From positions 1-64,000 of the forward strand of contig NZ_JAASRW010000012.1 in assembly GCF_011761355.1 (NCBI RefSeq): 64,000 nucleotides of DNA, given 5' to 3'. The translations under genes were made by a program, and so were the position numbers. A model generated the notes under the pieces. The model made no database searches and was not told the origin of the DNA. It worked only from the letters and a program-made list of their open reading frames with translations. Source of the stretch: Paenibacillus lupini (GTDB lineage Bacteria; Bacillota; Bacilli; Paenibacillales; Paenibacillaceae). This document shows, in pieces, positions 51,483 through 58,972 of the stretch (positions are counted from its first letter, which is position 1; every line of letters begins with the position of its first letter).

Positions 51483-51503
51483 ATCTATACACTGGTTATA
51501 CAG

Positions 51504-53432
51504 TTATTCACTTAATGCTTCCCACTGCTCATAAGCGGTGGTTAGCGTGGTACGTTTGGCTTCGATTTGAGTCTGGATTTCCTGAATGGCCATGTAATCG
51601 TTGAAGATTGCAGGATCCGTCAGTTGTACTTCAAGCTCGGCAATTTGCTCTTCCAGCGAAGCGATATCTTGCTCCAGCTGTTCCAGCTTGCGCTGCCGGC
51701 TGCGCTCTTCACGCTTGGCTTGCTTATCTAATTCGTAGGATGTTGGAGCTTCGACAATTGGCTGATTAGACTTACTTGCTAATTTAGCTTCAGCTTCTAG
51801 TCTTGCTTCTTCAAGCTCCGCTTTCTTTTCGATCATGTCATCGTAATTTCCTAGGAAATGCTCGGTTCCTGTCGGAGCAAGTTCGACAATGCGTTCCGCC
51901 ATTTTGTTAAGGAAATAACGGTCATGGGAAATGAAGAGTAATGTTCCTTCATAATCAAGAAGGGCAGATTCAAGAACTTCTTTACTGAACAAGTCCAAAT
52001 GGTTGGTAGGTTCGTCCAAGATCAAGACGTTAGCTTGTTCGAGCATCAGCTTGGCGAGCGATACGCGAGCTTTCTCCCCGCCGCTGAGGGAAGATACTCG
52101 CTTGAGGACATCTTCTCCGCTGAATAGGAAATTGCCGAGTACCGTGCGGATACGGGCTTCCTCAATATGCGGGTAAGTGCCCCAAACTTCCTCCAGAACG
52201 GTGTTGGAAGGCGTAAGTCCAGTCTGCTCCTGATCATAATAACCAAGCTTTACATTGGCTCCCCAACGGACGCTGCCGGTTTGCTGCTCTCTTTGTCCAA
52301 CCAATACTTTCAGCAATGTGGATTTGCCAATCCCGTTTGGACCAATAAGTGCAACCGTCTCGCTGCGCTGCAGCTTAAAGGAAACATGCTGGAACAGCTG
52401 ACGTTCCTTTTCCGGGAATTTAACGGATAGATCTGTTACATCAAGAACATCTTTGCCGGTTTGACGTTCGATCTCGAAGGAGAAACGGGCTTTCTTCAGA
52501 TCCCCTAACGGCCTGTCGAGCACGTCCATCTTATCGAGTGCTTTGCGGCGGCTTTGGGCACGCTTGGTCGTTGAAGCGCGGACGATATTACGCTGAATGA
52601 ACTGCTCCATCTTGGCGATTTCGTCCTGCTGCTTCTCGAACACCTTCATATTTGCTTCGTACTCAGCGGCTTTAATATCGATATAACGGCTATAGTTGCC
52701 GGTATAGCGTTTCGCAGCATGACGTTCAATTTCTATAATGGTTGTTGCAAGCGCATCAAGGAAATAACGGTCATGGGAAACGACTAGAATCGCGCCGGAA
52801 TAGCTGCGCAGATAACCCTCAAGCCAAGTGAGAGTAGGGATATCCAAGTAGTTGGTTGGTTCGTCGAGCATAAGCAGATCGGGTGCTTGCAGCAGGATGC
52901 GGGCAAGCGCAAGACGGGTCTTCTGGCCGCCGCTTAACGTGCTGATCATCGTATCAGCTGGGAAGATTCCGAATCCCATCCCGTGCAGGACGCTGTTAAT
53001 ACGGGTATTGATTTCGAAGCCACCTTGCTCGCGGAACCAGTCGGATTTGCGAGAGTAGCGGTCAAGGACTTCTTCATAGCGCTTCTGGTTATCATGAAGC
53101 GCAGGATCAGCAATTTGCTGCTCCAGCTCGCGCAGCTCTTTCTCGGTGTCAGTGAGATGCGCGAATACAGCACGCATTTCCTCGTCGATTGTGCGGTTGG
53201 ATTGAAGACCGCTGTTTTGGGCCAAGTAACCGATACGTGTTTCTTTCGCCTTATGAATGGCACCGGAATCATAGGAGAGCTCTCCTGCGATGATCTTGAG
53301 CAAGGTAGACTTGCCTGCGCCATTTACGCCAACAAGTCCAACTCGTTCACGTTCAAGGACTTGCATCGATATATCGGACAATATGACGTCTATGCCATAG
53401 TTTTTACTGATATTGGATAATTGAAGCAGCAT
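51504..53432 (-). CDS. ABC-F family ATPase (YdiF-like)
   Basis: A 642-aa cytosolic ABC-F protein with two ATP-binding cassettes and no membrane segment. Walker A sites are GVNGAGKSTLLK and GPNGIGKSTLLK, signatures are LSGGQKTRLALA and LSGGEKARVSLA, Walker B are DLLMLDEPTNYLD and NVLILDEPTNHLD, and a linker rich in KMEQFIQRNIVRASTTKRAQSR joins them. A C-terminal coiled coil (residues ~540-640) follows. ABC-F proteins act on the ribosome. The order tsaD/YdiF-like/moaC/tat matches B. subtilis, but here the gene is on the minus strand. ATG at 53432 follows GGAGGT. Confidence 0.92.
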   Translation of the reverse strand: MLLQLSNISKNYGIDVILSDISMQVLERERVGLVGVNGAGKSTLLKIIAGELSYDSGAIHKAKETRIGYLAQNSGLQSNRTIDEEMRAVFAHLTDTEKELRELEQQIADPALHDNQKRYEEVLDRYSRKSDWFREQGGFEINTRINSVLHGMGFGIFPADTMISTLSGGQKTRLALARILLQAPDLLMLDEPTNYLDIPTLTWLEGYLRSYSGAILVVSHDRYFLDALATTIIEIERHAAKRYTGNYSRYIDIKAAEYEANMKVFEKQQDEIAKMEQFIQRNIVRASTTKRAQSRRKALDKMDVLDRPLGDLKKARFSFEIERQTGKDVLDVTDLSVKFPEKERQLFQHVSFKLQRSETVALIGPNGIGKSTLLKVLVGQREQQTGSVRWGANVKLGYYDQEQTGLTPSNTVLEEVWGTYPHIEEARIRTVLGNFLFSGEDVLKRVSSLSGGEKARVSLAKLMLEQANVLILDEPTNHLDLFSKEVLESALLDYEGTLLFISHDRYFLNKMAERIVELAPTGTEHFLGNYDDMIEKKAELEEARLEAEAKLASKSNQPIVEAPTSYELDKQAKREERSRQRKLEQLEQDIASLEEQIAELEVQLTDPAIFNDYMAIQEIQTQIEAKRTTLTTAYEQWEALSE

Positions 53433-53570
53433 GAATGATACCTCCAACAGATAATGACTCGTTCATTATATATTACCACAAACCGTTGCCGCCATTGGCG
53501 AAAGTTGCATAACAATGGTAAACTACAATTAAAGAAAAAGCATGTTTGGGAAGGCAGAGCTGGGTGCAAG

Positions 53571-54167
53571 ATGAATGAACAGCCAAATGATATAAATTTC
53601 GATAAGACAGCGCTGCGCAAAGCCATGACAAGGCTTCGTGACGGCATTGCCGAGGAAAAACGTGCCTTACGATCAGCTGCGGCATGTAGAAATTTATCAG
53701 AATGGATGAAGCAGCATCAAGTGAATAGCTTTATGTGTTATATTCCGTTCCGTTCTGAGCTTGATACGCGTTATTTGATTGAGTGGGCTTGGGAGACCGG
53801 CGTCGAGGTCAGTGTGCCAAGATGCAATCCTGCCGATCGCTCGATGGCACTGTATAAGCTTGAGAGCTGGGCCGGGCTTGCAGCAGGTGCTTACGGGATT
53901 ATGGAGCCTGATCCGTTGCAATGTCAGCCGATGCCGGATTTATATGTTCCACAGTTGGTTGTAACACCAGGCCTTGCGTTCGACCTTAGAGGTGGTCGCC
54001 TTGGATATGGAGGAGGCTACTACGATCGTTACGCTGAGCGTCTTCGTGAGGATCGGTCGGTGAAGTGGCTCGGTATCGCATTCGAGGATCAACTGGTGGA
54101 TGAGATCCCCATACAGGTTCATGACAAACGGATGGATGGAATTGTAACGGAGATGAAAGTGAATTGA
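53571..54167 (+). CDS. 5-formyltetrahydrofolate cyclo-ligase
   Basis: A 198-aa enzyme converting 5-formyl-THF to 5,10-methenyl-THF with ATP. N-terminal KTALRKAMTRLRDGI, the FMCYIPFRSELDTRYLIEWAW segment, PGLAFDLRGGRLGYGGGYYDRY (ATP/phosphate motif) and a C-terminal FEDQLVDEIPIQVHD are typical of the YqgN/YgfA family. The start is set at the ATG at 53571; upstream starts lie in the ABC-F promoter region. It is the first of a plus-strand run with moaC and the molybdopterin genes. Confidence 0.92.
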   Translation: MNEQPNDINFDKTALRKAMTRLRDGIAEEKRALRSAAACRNLSEWMKQHQVNSFMCYIPFRSELDTRYLIEWAWETGVEVSVPRCNPADRSMALYKLESWAGLAAGAYGIMEPDPLQCQPMPDLYVPQLVVTPGLAFDLRGGRLGYGGGYYDRYAERLREDRSVKWLGIAFEDQLVDEIPIQVHDKRMDGIVTEMKVN

Positions 54168-54186
54168 ATAGTTGGAGTGAACGGGT

Positions 54187-54654
54187 ATGGAAATGACGCA
54201 TTTTAATGAGCAAGGCCGGGCAAAGATGGTTGATGTAAGCGACAAGGAAATAACATCCAGAACGGCAACCGCACGTACGATGGTCAAGATGAACCCGGGT
54301 ACGCTGGCCCGAATTAAAGAAGGTACAATCGGCAAAGGGGATGTGCTGGCGGTGTCGCAGGTTGCTGCGATAATGGCTGCGAAGAAAACATCGGATTGGA
54401 TTCCGATGTGTCATCCGCTTCCTTTAACGGGTATTAACGTCACCTTCGAGGATAATGGGACAGATGAACTTTACATAGAGGCTATAGTGAAGACGACTGG
54501 TAAAACAGGTGTGGAAATGGAAGCTTTGACCGCTGTATCGGCCGCAGCACTTACCGTATATGATATGTGCAAAGCGCTGCAGAAGGATATGATTATCGGT
54601 CCAACTTACCTGGTAGAGAAAACCGGGGGCAAAAACGGAGACTATCGGCTTTGA
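54187..54654 (+). CDS. moaC: Cyclic pyranopterin monophosphate synthase MoaC
   Basis: A 155-aa enzyme of molybdenum cofactor synthesis. MVDVSDKEITSRTATA at the N terminus, IPMCHPLPLTGINV with catalytic His, KTTGKTGVEMEALTAVSAAALTVYDMCKA, and the C-terminal lysine-rich loop VEKTGGKNGDYRL are diagnostic. GGAGTGA precedes the ATG. moaA, which supplies its substrate, is not in the window. Confidence 0.96.
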   Translation: MEMTHFNEQGRAKMVDVSDKEITSRTATARTMVKMNPGTLARIKEGTIGKGDVLAVSQVAAIMAAKKTSDWIPMCHPLPLTGINVTFEDNGTDELYIEAIVKTTGKTGVEMEALTAVSAAALTVYDMCKALQKDMIIGPTYLVEKTGGKNGDYRL

Positions 54655-54690
54655 CACCCATGAACGAATAAGGGATGGGAGGAATAATAG

Positions 54691-55182
54691 ATGCGGTGGA
54701 AAGTAGCGATATTGACGGCAAGTGATAAGGGCTCACGCGGAGAACGCGAAGATACAAGCGCACAAGTCATTCGTGAATTGGTAGAAGAAGAATTAGGCGG
54801 AGAAATTGTTGATTATCGAATTGTGCCAGACGAGCAGGATGAGATAATTGCGGCAATGATCGAAATGACCGAGTATTATCAGGCTGATCTCGTTCTGACC
54901 ACAGGCGGAACGGGGCTGGCACCAAGAGATGTAACTCCGGAGGCAACGTTAAAGGTAGTGGATCGTCTTGTGCCTGGTATAGCGGAAGCAATGCGGATTG
55001 GGGCGCTTAAGAAAACTCGCAGGGCGATGTTGTCCAGAGGCGTATGCGGTATTCGCGGTCAAGCGCTTATCATTAATTTGCCGGGTAGTCCCAAAGGTGT
55101 ACATGAGGGCTTGATGGCCATTATGGATCAACTGCCGCATGCTTTGGAGATTGTTTCCGGCACACATGGAGATCACGAATGA
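54691..55182 (+). CDS. MogA/MoaB family molybdopterin adenylyltransferase-like protein
   Basis: A 163-aa protein: VAILTASDKGSRGEREDTS at the N terminus, VLTTGGTGLAPRDVTPEA (MPT-binding loop) and IINLPGSPKGVHEGL. It would adenylylate or bind molybdopterin. The stop overlaps the next ATG by 4 bases, so it is coupled to the molybdopterin-binding protein gene. Confidence 0.92.
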   Translation: MRWKVAILTASDKGSRGEREDTSAQVIRELVEEELGGEIVDYRIVPDEQDEIIAAMIEMTEYYQADLVLTTGGTGLAPRDVTPEATLKVVDRLVPGIAEAMRIGALKKTRRAMLSRGVCGIRGQALIINLPGSPKGVHEGLMAIMDQLPHALEIVSGTHGDHE

Positions 55183-56198
55183 GCAGAGCGCATACGATTC
55201 TAAAAGAAGTCCCGGTGCATGAAGCCATTGGTCTTAGACTTGCTCATGATCTTACCCGCATCATACCGGGAGAGTTTAAAGGCCGATTATTTACAAAAGG
55301 ACATGTCATCACGGAAGCGGATATACCTAGCCTGCTGGATATCGGTAAAGAGCATATCTATATTATGGAGCTCGGAGATGATGAGCTTCATGAGGATGAT
55401 GCAGCAAAACGAATGGCTATTGCACTTACTGGCGAAGGCTTGACGTTATCTGAGCCGCATGAAGGCAAGGTCAGCTTGAAGTCTCAAATGCTTGGTCTTG
55501 CACAGGTAGATCCAGTTATTGTAGAGGCAATTAATAATCTTGGGGAGATTGCGCTGGCGACGGTGAAGACACATTCTGTCGTTCAGGAAGGAAGGCCTCT
55601 TGCTGCAACAAGAGTGATTCCACTTACCGTTCCGAAAGCGAAAGTCGAAGAGGTAGAGAGGCTTGTAGCTGAATATAGAGACACTCGACAAGGACTTGCT
55701 CCATTAAGAGTGCTCCCGTTCCGGAGATTCCGGGTTGGGCTGCTGACAACGGGTGGAGAAGTATTCTCGGGCCGGATTCAGGATAAGTTTGGACCAGCCG
55801 TTCGGGCAAAGCTTGAAGCCTTTGGTTCTGAAGTCGTAGAGCAGCGGTTCGCTCCAGATGACCGACAAATAATTGTCAAGGAAATACACTATTTGCTAGA
55901 GCAACGTTATGATATGATACTAGTGACTGGCGGAATGTCGGTAGATCCAGATGACCGCACACCTGGTGCTATCAAAGCATCTGGGGCAGATATCGTAAGT
56001 TATGGTACACCAATGCTGCCAGGCTCGATGCTGCTGATGGGATATTTGAACGACGTGCCGATTATGGGATTGCCAGGCTGCGTTATGCATGATCCGTATA
56101 CTTCCTTCGATGTACTGCTGCCTCGTATATTAGCTGGTCAGACTATCGTGAGAGAAGACATTGTCCGTATGGGATATGGCGGTTTGAACAACGGTTAG
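55179..56198 (+). CDS. Molybdopterin-binding domain protein (MoeA/CinA-like)
   Basis: A 339-aa protein. The C-terminal half carries a molybdopterin-binding domain with VGLLTTGGEVFSGRIQD, LVTGGMSVDPDDRTPGAI and MGLPGCVMHDPYTSFDVLLPRIL. The N-terminal half (VPVHEAIGLRLAHDLTRIIPGEFKGRLF...) resembles a MoeA-type arm but is shorter and diverged. Full MoeA activity is uncertain. It follows mogA/moaB with a 4-base overlap and precedes tatA by 38 bases; a Tat-exported molybdoenzyme would link the two functions, but none is encoded here. Confidence 0.85.
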   Translation: MSRAHTILKEVPVHEAIGLRLAHDLTRIIPGEFKGRLFTKGHVITEADIPSLLDIGKEHIYIMELGDDELHEDDAAKRMAIALTGEGLTLSEPHEGKVSLKSQMLGLAQVDPVIVEAINNLGEIALATVKTHSVVQEGRPLAATRVIPLTVPKAKVEEVERLVAEYRDTRQGLAPLRVLPFRRFRVGLLTTGGEVFSGRIQDKFGPAVRAKLEAFGSEVVEQRFAPDDRQIIVKEIHYLLEQRYDMILVTGGMSVDPDDRTPGAIKASGADIVSYGTPMLPGSMLLMGYLNDVPIMGLPGCVMHDPYTSFDVLLPRILAGQTIVREDIVRMGYGGLNNG

Positions 56199-56236
56199 TT
56201 ACATAAAGCGTATAATGATGAGGAGGAAGATGAACG

Positions 56237-56458
56237 ATGTCAGGTATAGGCGCAACAGGATTTATTTTACTCGCACTTGTCGCTTTGCTGCTGTTTGGAC
56301 CAAACAAGCTGCCTGAGCTGGGGCGCGCATTCGGCCGCACGCTGAAGGAGTTTAAAGCAGGAGCAAGAGATATGATGGATGATGATAAGGATAACAAACG
56401 TGTTGAAGTAAATCGGACTGAAAATATTGAATCGGATAATAAGCGGCTTCCGGACTAA
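56237..56458 (+). CDS. tatA: Twin-arginine translocase subunit TatA
   Basis: A 73-aa protein: one membrane segment (GATGFILLALVALLLFGPNKLP), the FGPNKLPELGRAFG hinge, an amphipathic helix (TLKEFKAGARDMM) and a charged tail. GAGGAGGAAG precedes the ATG. With TatC it forms the export channel for folded proteins such as EfeB of this window. Confidence 0.95.
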   Translation: MSGIGATGFILLALVALLLFGPNKLPELGRAFGRTLKEFKAGARDMMDDDKDNKRVEVNRTENIESDNKRLPD

Positions 56459-56495
56459 CCGGGCCCGCTTTTTTGCTGAAAGGGGGCCACTATAG

Positions 56496-57305
56496 GTGAG
56501 CACATCGCAAAACGAAGCTTCCGGTCAGCCGTTCGATCGAGCTCGAATTCGGGAAGAAGGTTTAATGCCGCTGTTTGAGCATCTTGGCGAACTGCGGAAG
56601 CGTGTTTTTTACATGCTGATCGTTATCGTAGTAGGCCTCATAATTGGACTGGTTATCGCCGAACCGGCTTATAACTTCTTAATGGAGCAAGAGCCTGCGA
56701 GAGGTTTGCAGCTTCATGCTTTCTCTTTGTGGGATGGTATCGGTATTTATATGAAGTTCGCATTTGTAATTGCCCTTCTATTAACGATTCCAGTTACGGC
56801 TTATCAGTTGTGGGCATTTGTGAAGCCTGCACTTAAGCCGAATGAACAACGTGCAACACTGAAATACATACCATTAGCTTTAATTATGTTTTTGATTGGT
56901 TTGGCGTTTTCCTATTTTGTTGTTTTCCCACTCGCCTTTCATTTTACACGTAAAATAGCTGGAAACTTGAATCTGGAAGAAACGATCGGAATTACACAAT
57001 ATTTTTCGTTTATGTTTAATATTCTGATTCCTATTTCCTTACTGTTCGAGCTGCCGCTCGTCATCATGTTTCTGACTGCTATCCGAATTCTGAATCCTAC
57101 CCGGCTTCGTAAAATGAGAAGACTTGCTTACTTCCTTATGATTCTCATTGGTGTTGTCGTGACGCCGCCGGACTTTGTATCCGATAGCTTGGTTGCGATT
57201 CCGCTCATTATTTTGTATGAAATAAGTGTGCTGTTATCGGGCACTGTGTATAGGAAACAGCTTGCTGCTGCCGCAAAGCGTGAAGCCGAGTGGGCGGGGC
57301 AATAA
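56496..57305 (+). CDS. tatC: Twin-arginine translocase subunit TatC
   Basis: A 269-aa integral membrane protein with six helices. LFEHLGELRKRVFYMLIVIV carries the conserved Glu that contacts twin-arginine signals; FVKPALKPNEQR and the PPDFVSDSLVAIPLIILYE segment are typical. A GTG start follows AAAGGGGG. It has a longer charged N terminus than usual (MSTSQNEASGQPFDRARIREEG). Confidence 0.95.
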   Translation: MSTSQNEASGQPFDRARIREEGLMPLFEHLGELRKRVFYMLIVIVVGLIIGLVIAEPAYNFLMEQEPARGLQLHAFSLWDGIGIYMKFAFVIALLLTIPVTAYQLWAFVKPALKPNEQRATLKYIPLALIMFLIGLAFSYFVVFPLAFHFTRKIAGNLNLEETIGITQYFSFMFNILIPISLLFELPLVIMFLTAIRILNPTRLRKMRRLAYFLMILIGVVVTPPDFVSDSLVAIPLIILYEISVLLSGTVYRKQLAAAAKREAEWAGQ

Positions 57306-57328
57306 TATAGCAGGTAGAGATACGCATA

Positions 57329-57360
57329 AAAAACCTTGGATTATGATCCAAGGTTTTTTT
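57329..57360. terminator. Bidirectional terminator between tatC and glgC
   Basis: AAACCTTGGAT / ATCCAAGGTTT with a short loop, flanked by A and T runs on both sides. Confidence 0.92.
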
Positions 57361-57375
57361 GTTTGATGATTAAGC

Positions 57376-58617
57376 TTAATACCCAAATACCTTGCCTTTG
57401 TACAGCTCGCGGTCGCGACGGCCGGTTCCGGCCAGAAGCGCAGCTAGTGTGTCGCGGCTTGCAGACGCTGTCTTGCGTTCAGCGGTGACACGTTCGCCGG
57501 GACCAACTACGGTTATTTGCTCTGCTTGGGGAGCGCCAATGACAGCCCCGTCCTCAATAACGGCGTTTTCCCCAATAATCGCTTTATGAATGCGGACCTG
57601 GCGTCCAATCCGTGCGCCGGGCATAATGATACTCTCATACACGAGGCTGCCCTTACCGATATCTGTGCCGGCGCTTATAATCGAGCGTTGTGCACTGCCT
57701 TCCATCCGGCAATTGCCATGGATGATGCAGTCACGTTGTGCTGCTTCATTGCGAATATAGGGTCGAATTGAGTTTCGTGCATAGTTGGAATATAGCGGCC
57801 AATCAGGCTCAGAGAGCTGGAGTGTGCCGTTAATCAGCTCCATCTGAGCTTCCCACAAGCTGTCGACTGTGCCAACATCACGCCAATAACCTTCGTATGG
57901 ATATGCGGTTAGTTGCTCTTGTTCCTGCAGCAGCATCGGAATAATGTCCTTGCCGAAATCATGGCTTGAAGCCTGAATGGCAGCGTCTTTCATGAGCGCT
58001 TCTATCAGCTTATCTGTACGGAAAATATAAATGCCCATGGACGCCAGGTTACTGCTCGGATTAGCCGGTTTTTCCTCAAATTCAACTACGCTGTAATCCT
58101 CATTTGTATTCAAAATACCGAAGCGGCTTGCTTCATGCCAAGGTACCCGCTTGACCGCAATTGTAGCAGCTGCGCCGCTTTGGATATGCGTCTCAAGCAT
58201 CGGGCGATAATCCATCTTGTAAATATGATCGCCGGATAAGATAAGGACATGTTCCGGATTGTGTTGCTGGATATAGGAAATATTGCGAAAAATCGCATCT
58301 GCAGTCCCTTCATAGACGCCTCCTGGCGAGGCTTCGGAGGCTGGCAGCAGCGCAATTTCCCCAAGATGCTTGGTAGGTATAGCGTTCAGCCAGGCATTCC
58401 CGTTGCCTATATAACTATGAACCGTGTTCTCGCAATACTGGGTCAGAACACCGATCCGGCGAATGCCCGAATTCATACAGTTGCTAAGCGGGAAGTCGAT
58501 CATACGATACCGATCGCCGAACGGTACAACCGGTTTAGCTAACGCACTAGTGAGCGGTGCTAGTCTTTTGCCCTCGCCGCCAGCAAGCAGCATGGCCATG
58601 CAATCCATTTGTGTCAT
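57376..58617 (-). CDS. glgC: Glucose-1-phosphate adenylyltransferase (GlgC)
   Basis: A 413-aa enzyme making ADP-glucose for glycogen. The N-terminal MLLAGGEGKRLAPLT loop, the VVPFGDRYRMIDFPLSNCMNSGI motif, ILSGDHIYKMDY, and VEFEEKPANP are diagnostic, followed by a C-terminal left-handed beta-helix (IMPGARIGRQVRIHKAIIGENAVIEDGAVIG). GGAGGA lies 8 bases before the ATG at 58617. It is divergent from glgB-glgA across a ~355-base gap that holds hairpin repeats. glgD is not seen. Confidence 0.95.
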   Translation of the reverse strand: MTQMDCMAMLLAGGEGKRLAPLTSALAKPVVPFGDRYRMIDFPLSNCMNSGIRRIGVLTQYCENTVHSYIGNGNAWLNAIPTKHLGEIALLPASEASPGGVYEGTADAIFRNISYIQQHNPEHVLILSGDHIYKMDYRPMLETHIQSGAAATIAVKRVPWHEASRFGILNTNEDYSVVEFEEKPANPSSNLASMGIYIFRTDKLIEALMKDAAIQASSHDFGKDIIPMLLQEQEQLTAYPYEGYWRDVGTVDSLWEAQMELINGTLQLSEPDWPLYSNYARNSIRPYIRNEAAQRDCIIHGNCRMEGSAQRSIISAGTDIGKGSLVYESIIMPGARIGRQVRIHKAIIGENAVIEDGAVIGAPQAEQITVVGPGERVTAERKTASASRDTLAALLAGTGRRDRELYKGKVFGY

Positions 58618-58704
58618 TTTATATTCCTCCAAACTTTCTCATATAGGTTTGTTGGCGTCATCCGATGCCTTGGTAACAATTGCTTACACGTAAAGCCCCT
58701 CGTC

Positions 58705-58720
58705 TGAAACAGCTGTTTCA
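58705..58720. promoter_or_regulatory. 16-bp perfect palindrome in the glgC/glgB gap
   Basis: TGAAACAGCTGTTTCA is a perfect dyad without a loop, as expected for a dimeric regulator's operator. It lies about 90 bases upstream of glgC. No regulator can be assigned. Confidence 0.5.
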
Positions 58721-58774
58721 ATATAGCTTTCTGCGGGTAATAAACACTCTTAGTTGTGTTTTGGTTCAAAGGCA

Positions 58775-58957
58775 AATGCTTACGAGGCAATTCTTTAGCG
58801 AATGCTCACGAAGTAAGAATTATCACGAAGAACACGTGATCATTCTTTAAGCGAATGCTTACGAAGTAAGAATTGCCTCCAAAGGCACGTGGCAATTCTT
58901 TAAGCGAATGCTTACGAAGTTAAGAATTATCACAAAGAACACGTGGTAATTCTTTTT
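58775..58957. repeat. Tandem 53-nt hairpin repeats upstream of glgB
   Basis: Units of 53 nt at 58801-58853 and 58854-58906, a third of 51 nt at 58907-58957 with one inserted T, and a deleted unit of 26 nt at 58775-58800. Each full unit begins AATGCTTACGAAGTAAG (CTTAC-GAA-GTAAG is itself a hairpin), followed by AAGAATT...AATTCTT inverted arms. The arm bases next to the loop change together: GCC with GGC in unit 2, ATCAC with GTGAT or GTGGT in units 1 and 3. This compensatory change indicates selection for a stem. The last hairpin ends at the glgB ribosome binding site. Confidence 0.88.
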
Positions 58958-58972
58958 AGGAGGTTGGACACA

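Noticed and set aside
58775..58957. Tandem repeats upstream of glgB as a CRISPR array
   Set aside because: The units are contiguous with no unique spacers, the repeats carry internal hairpins, and no cas gene is present.
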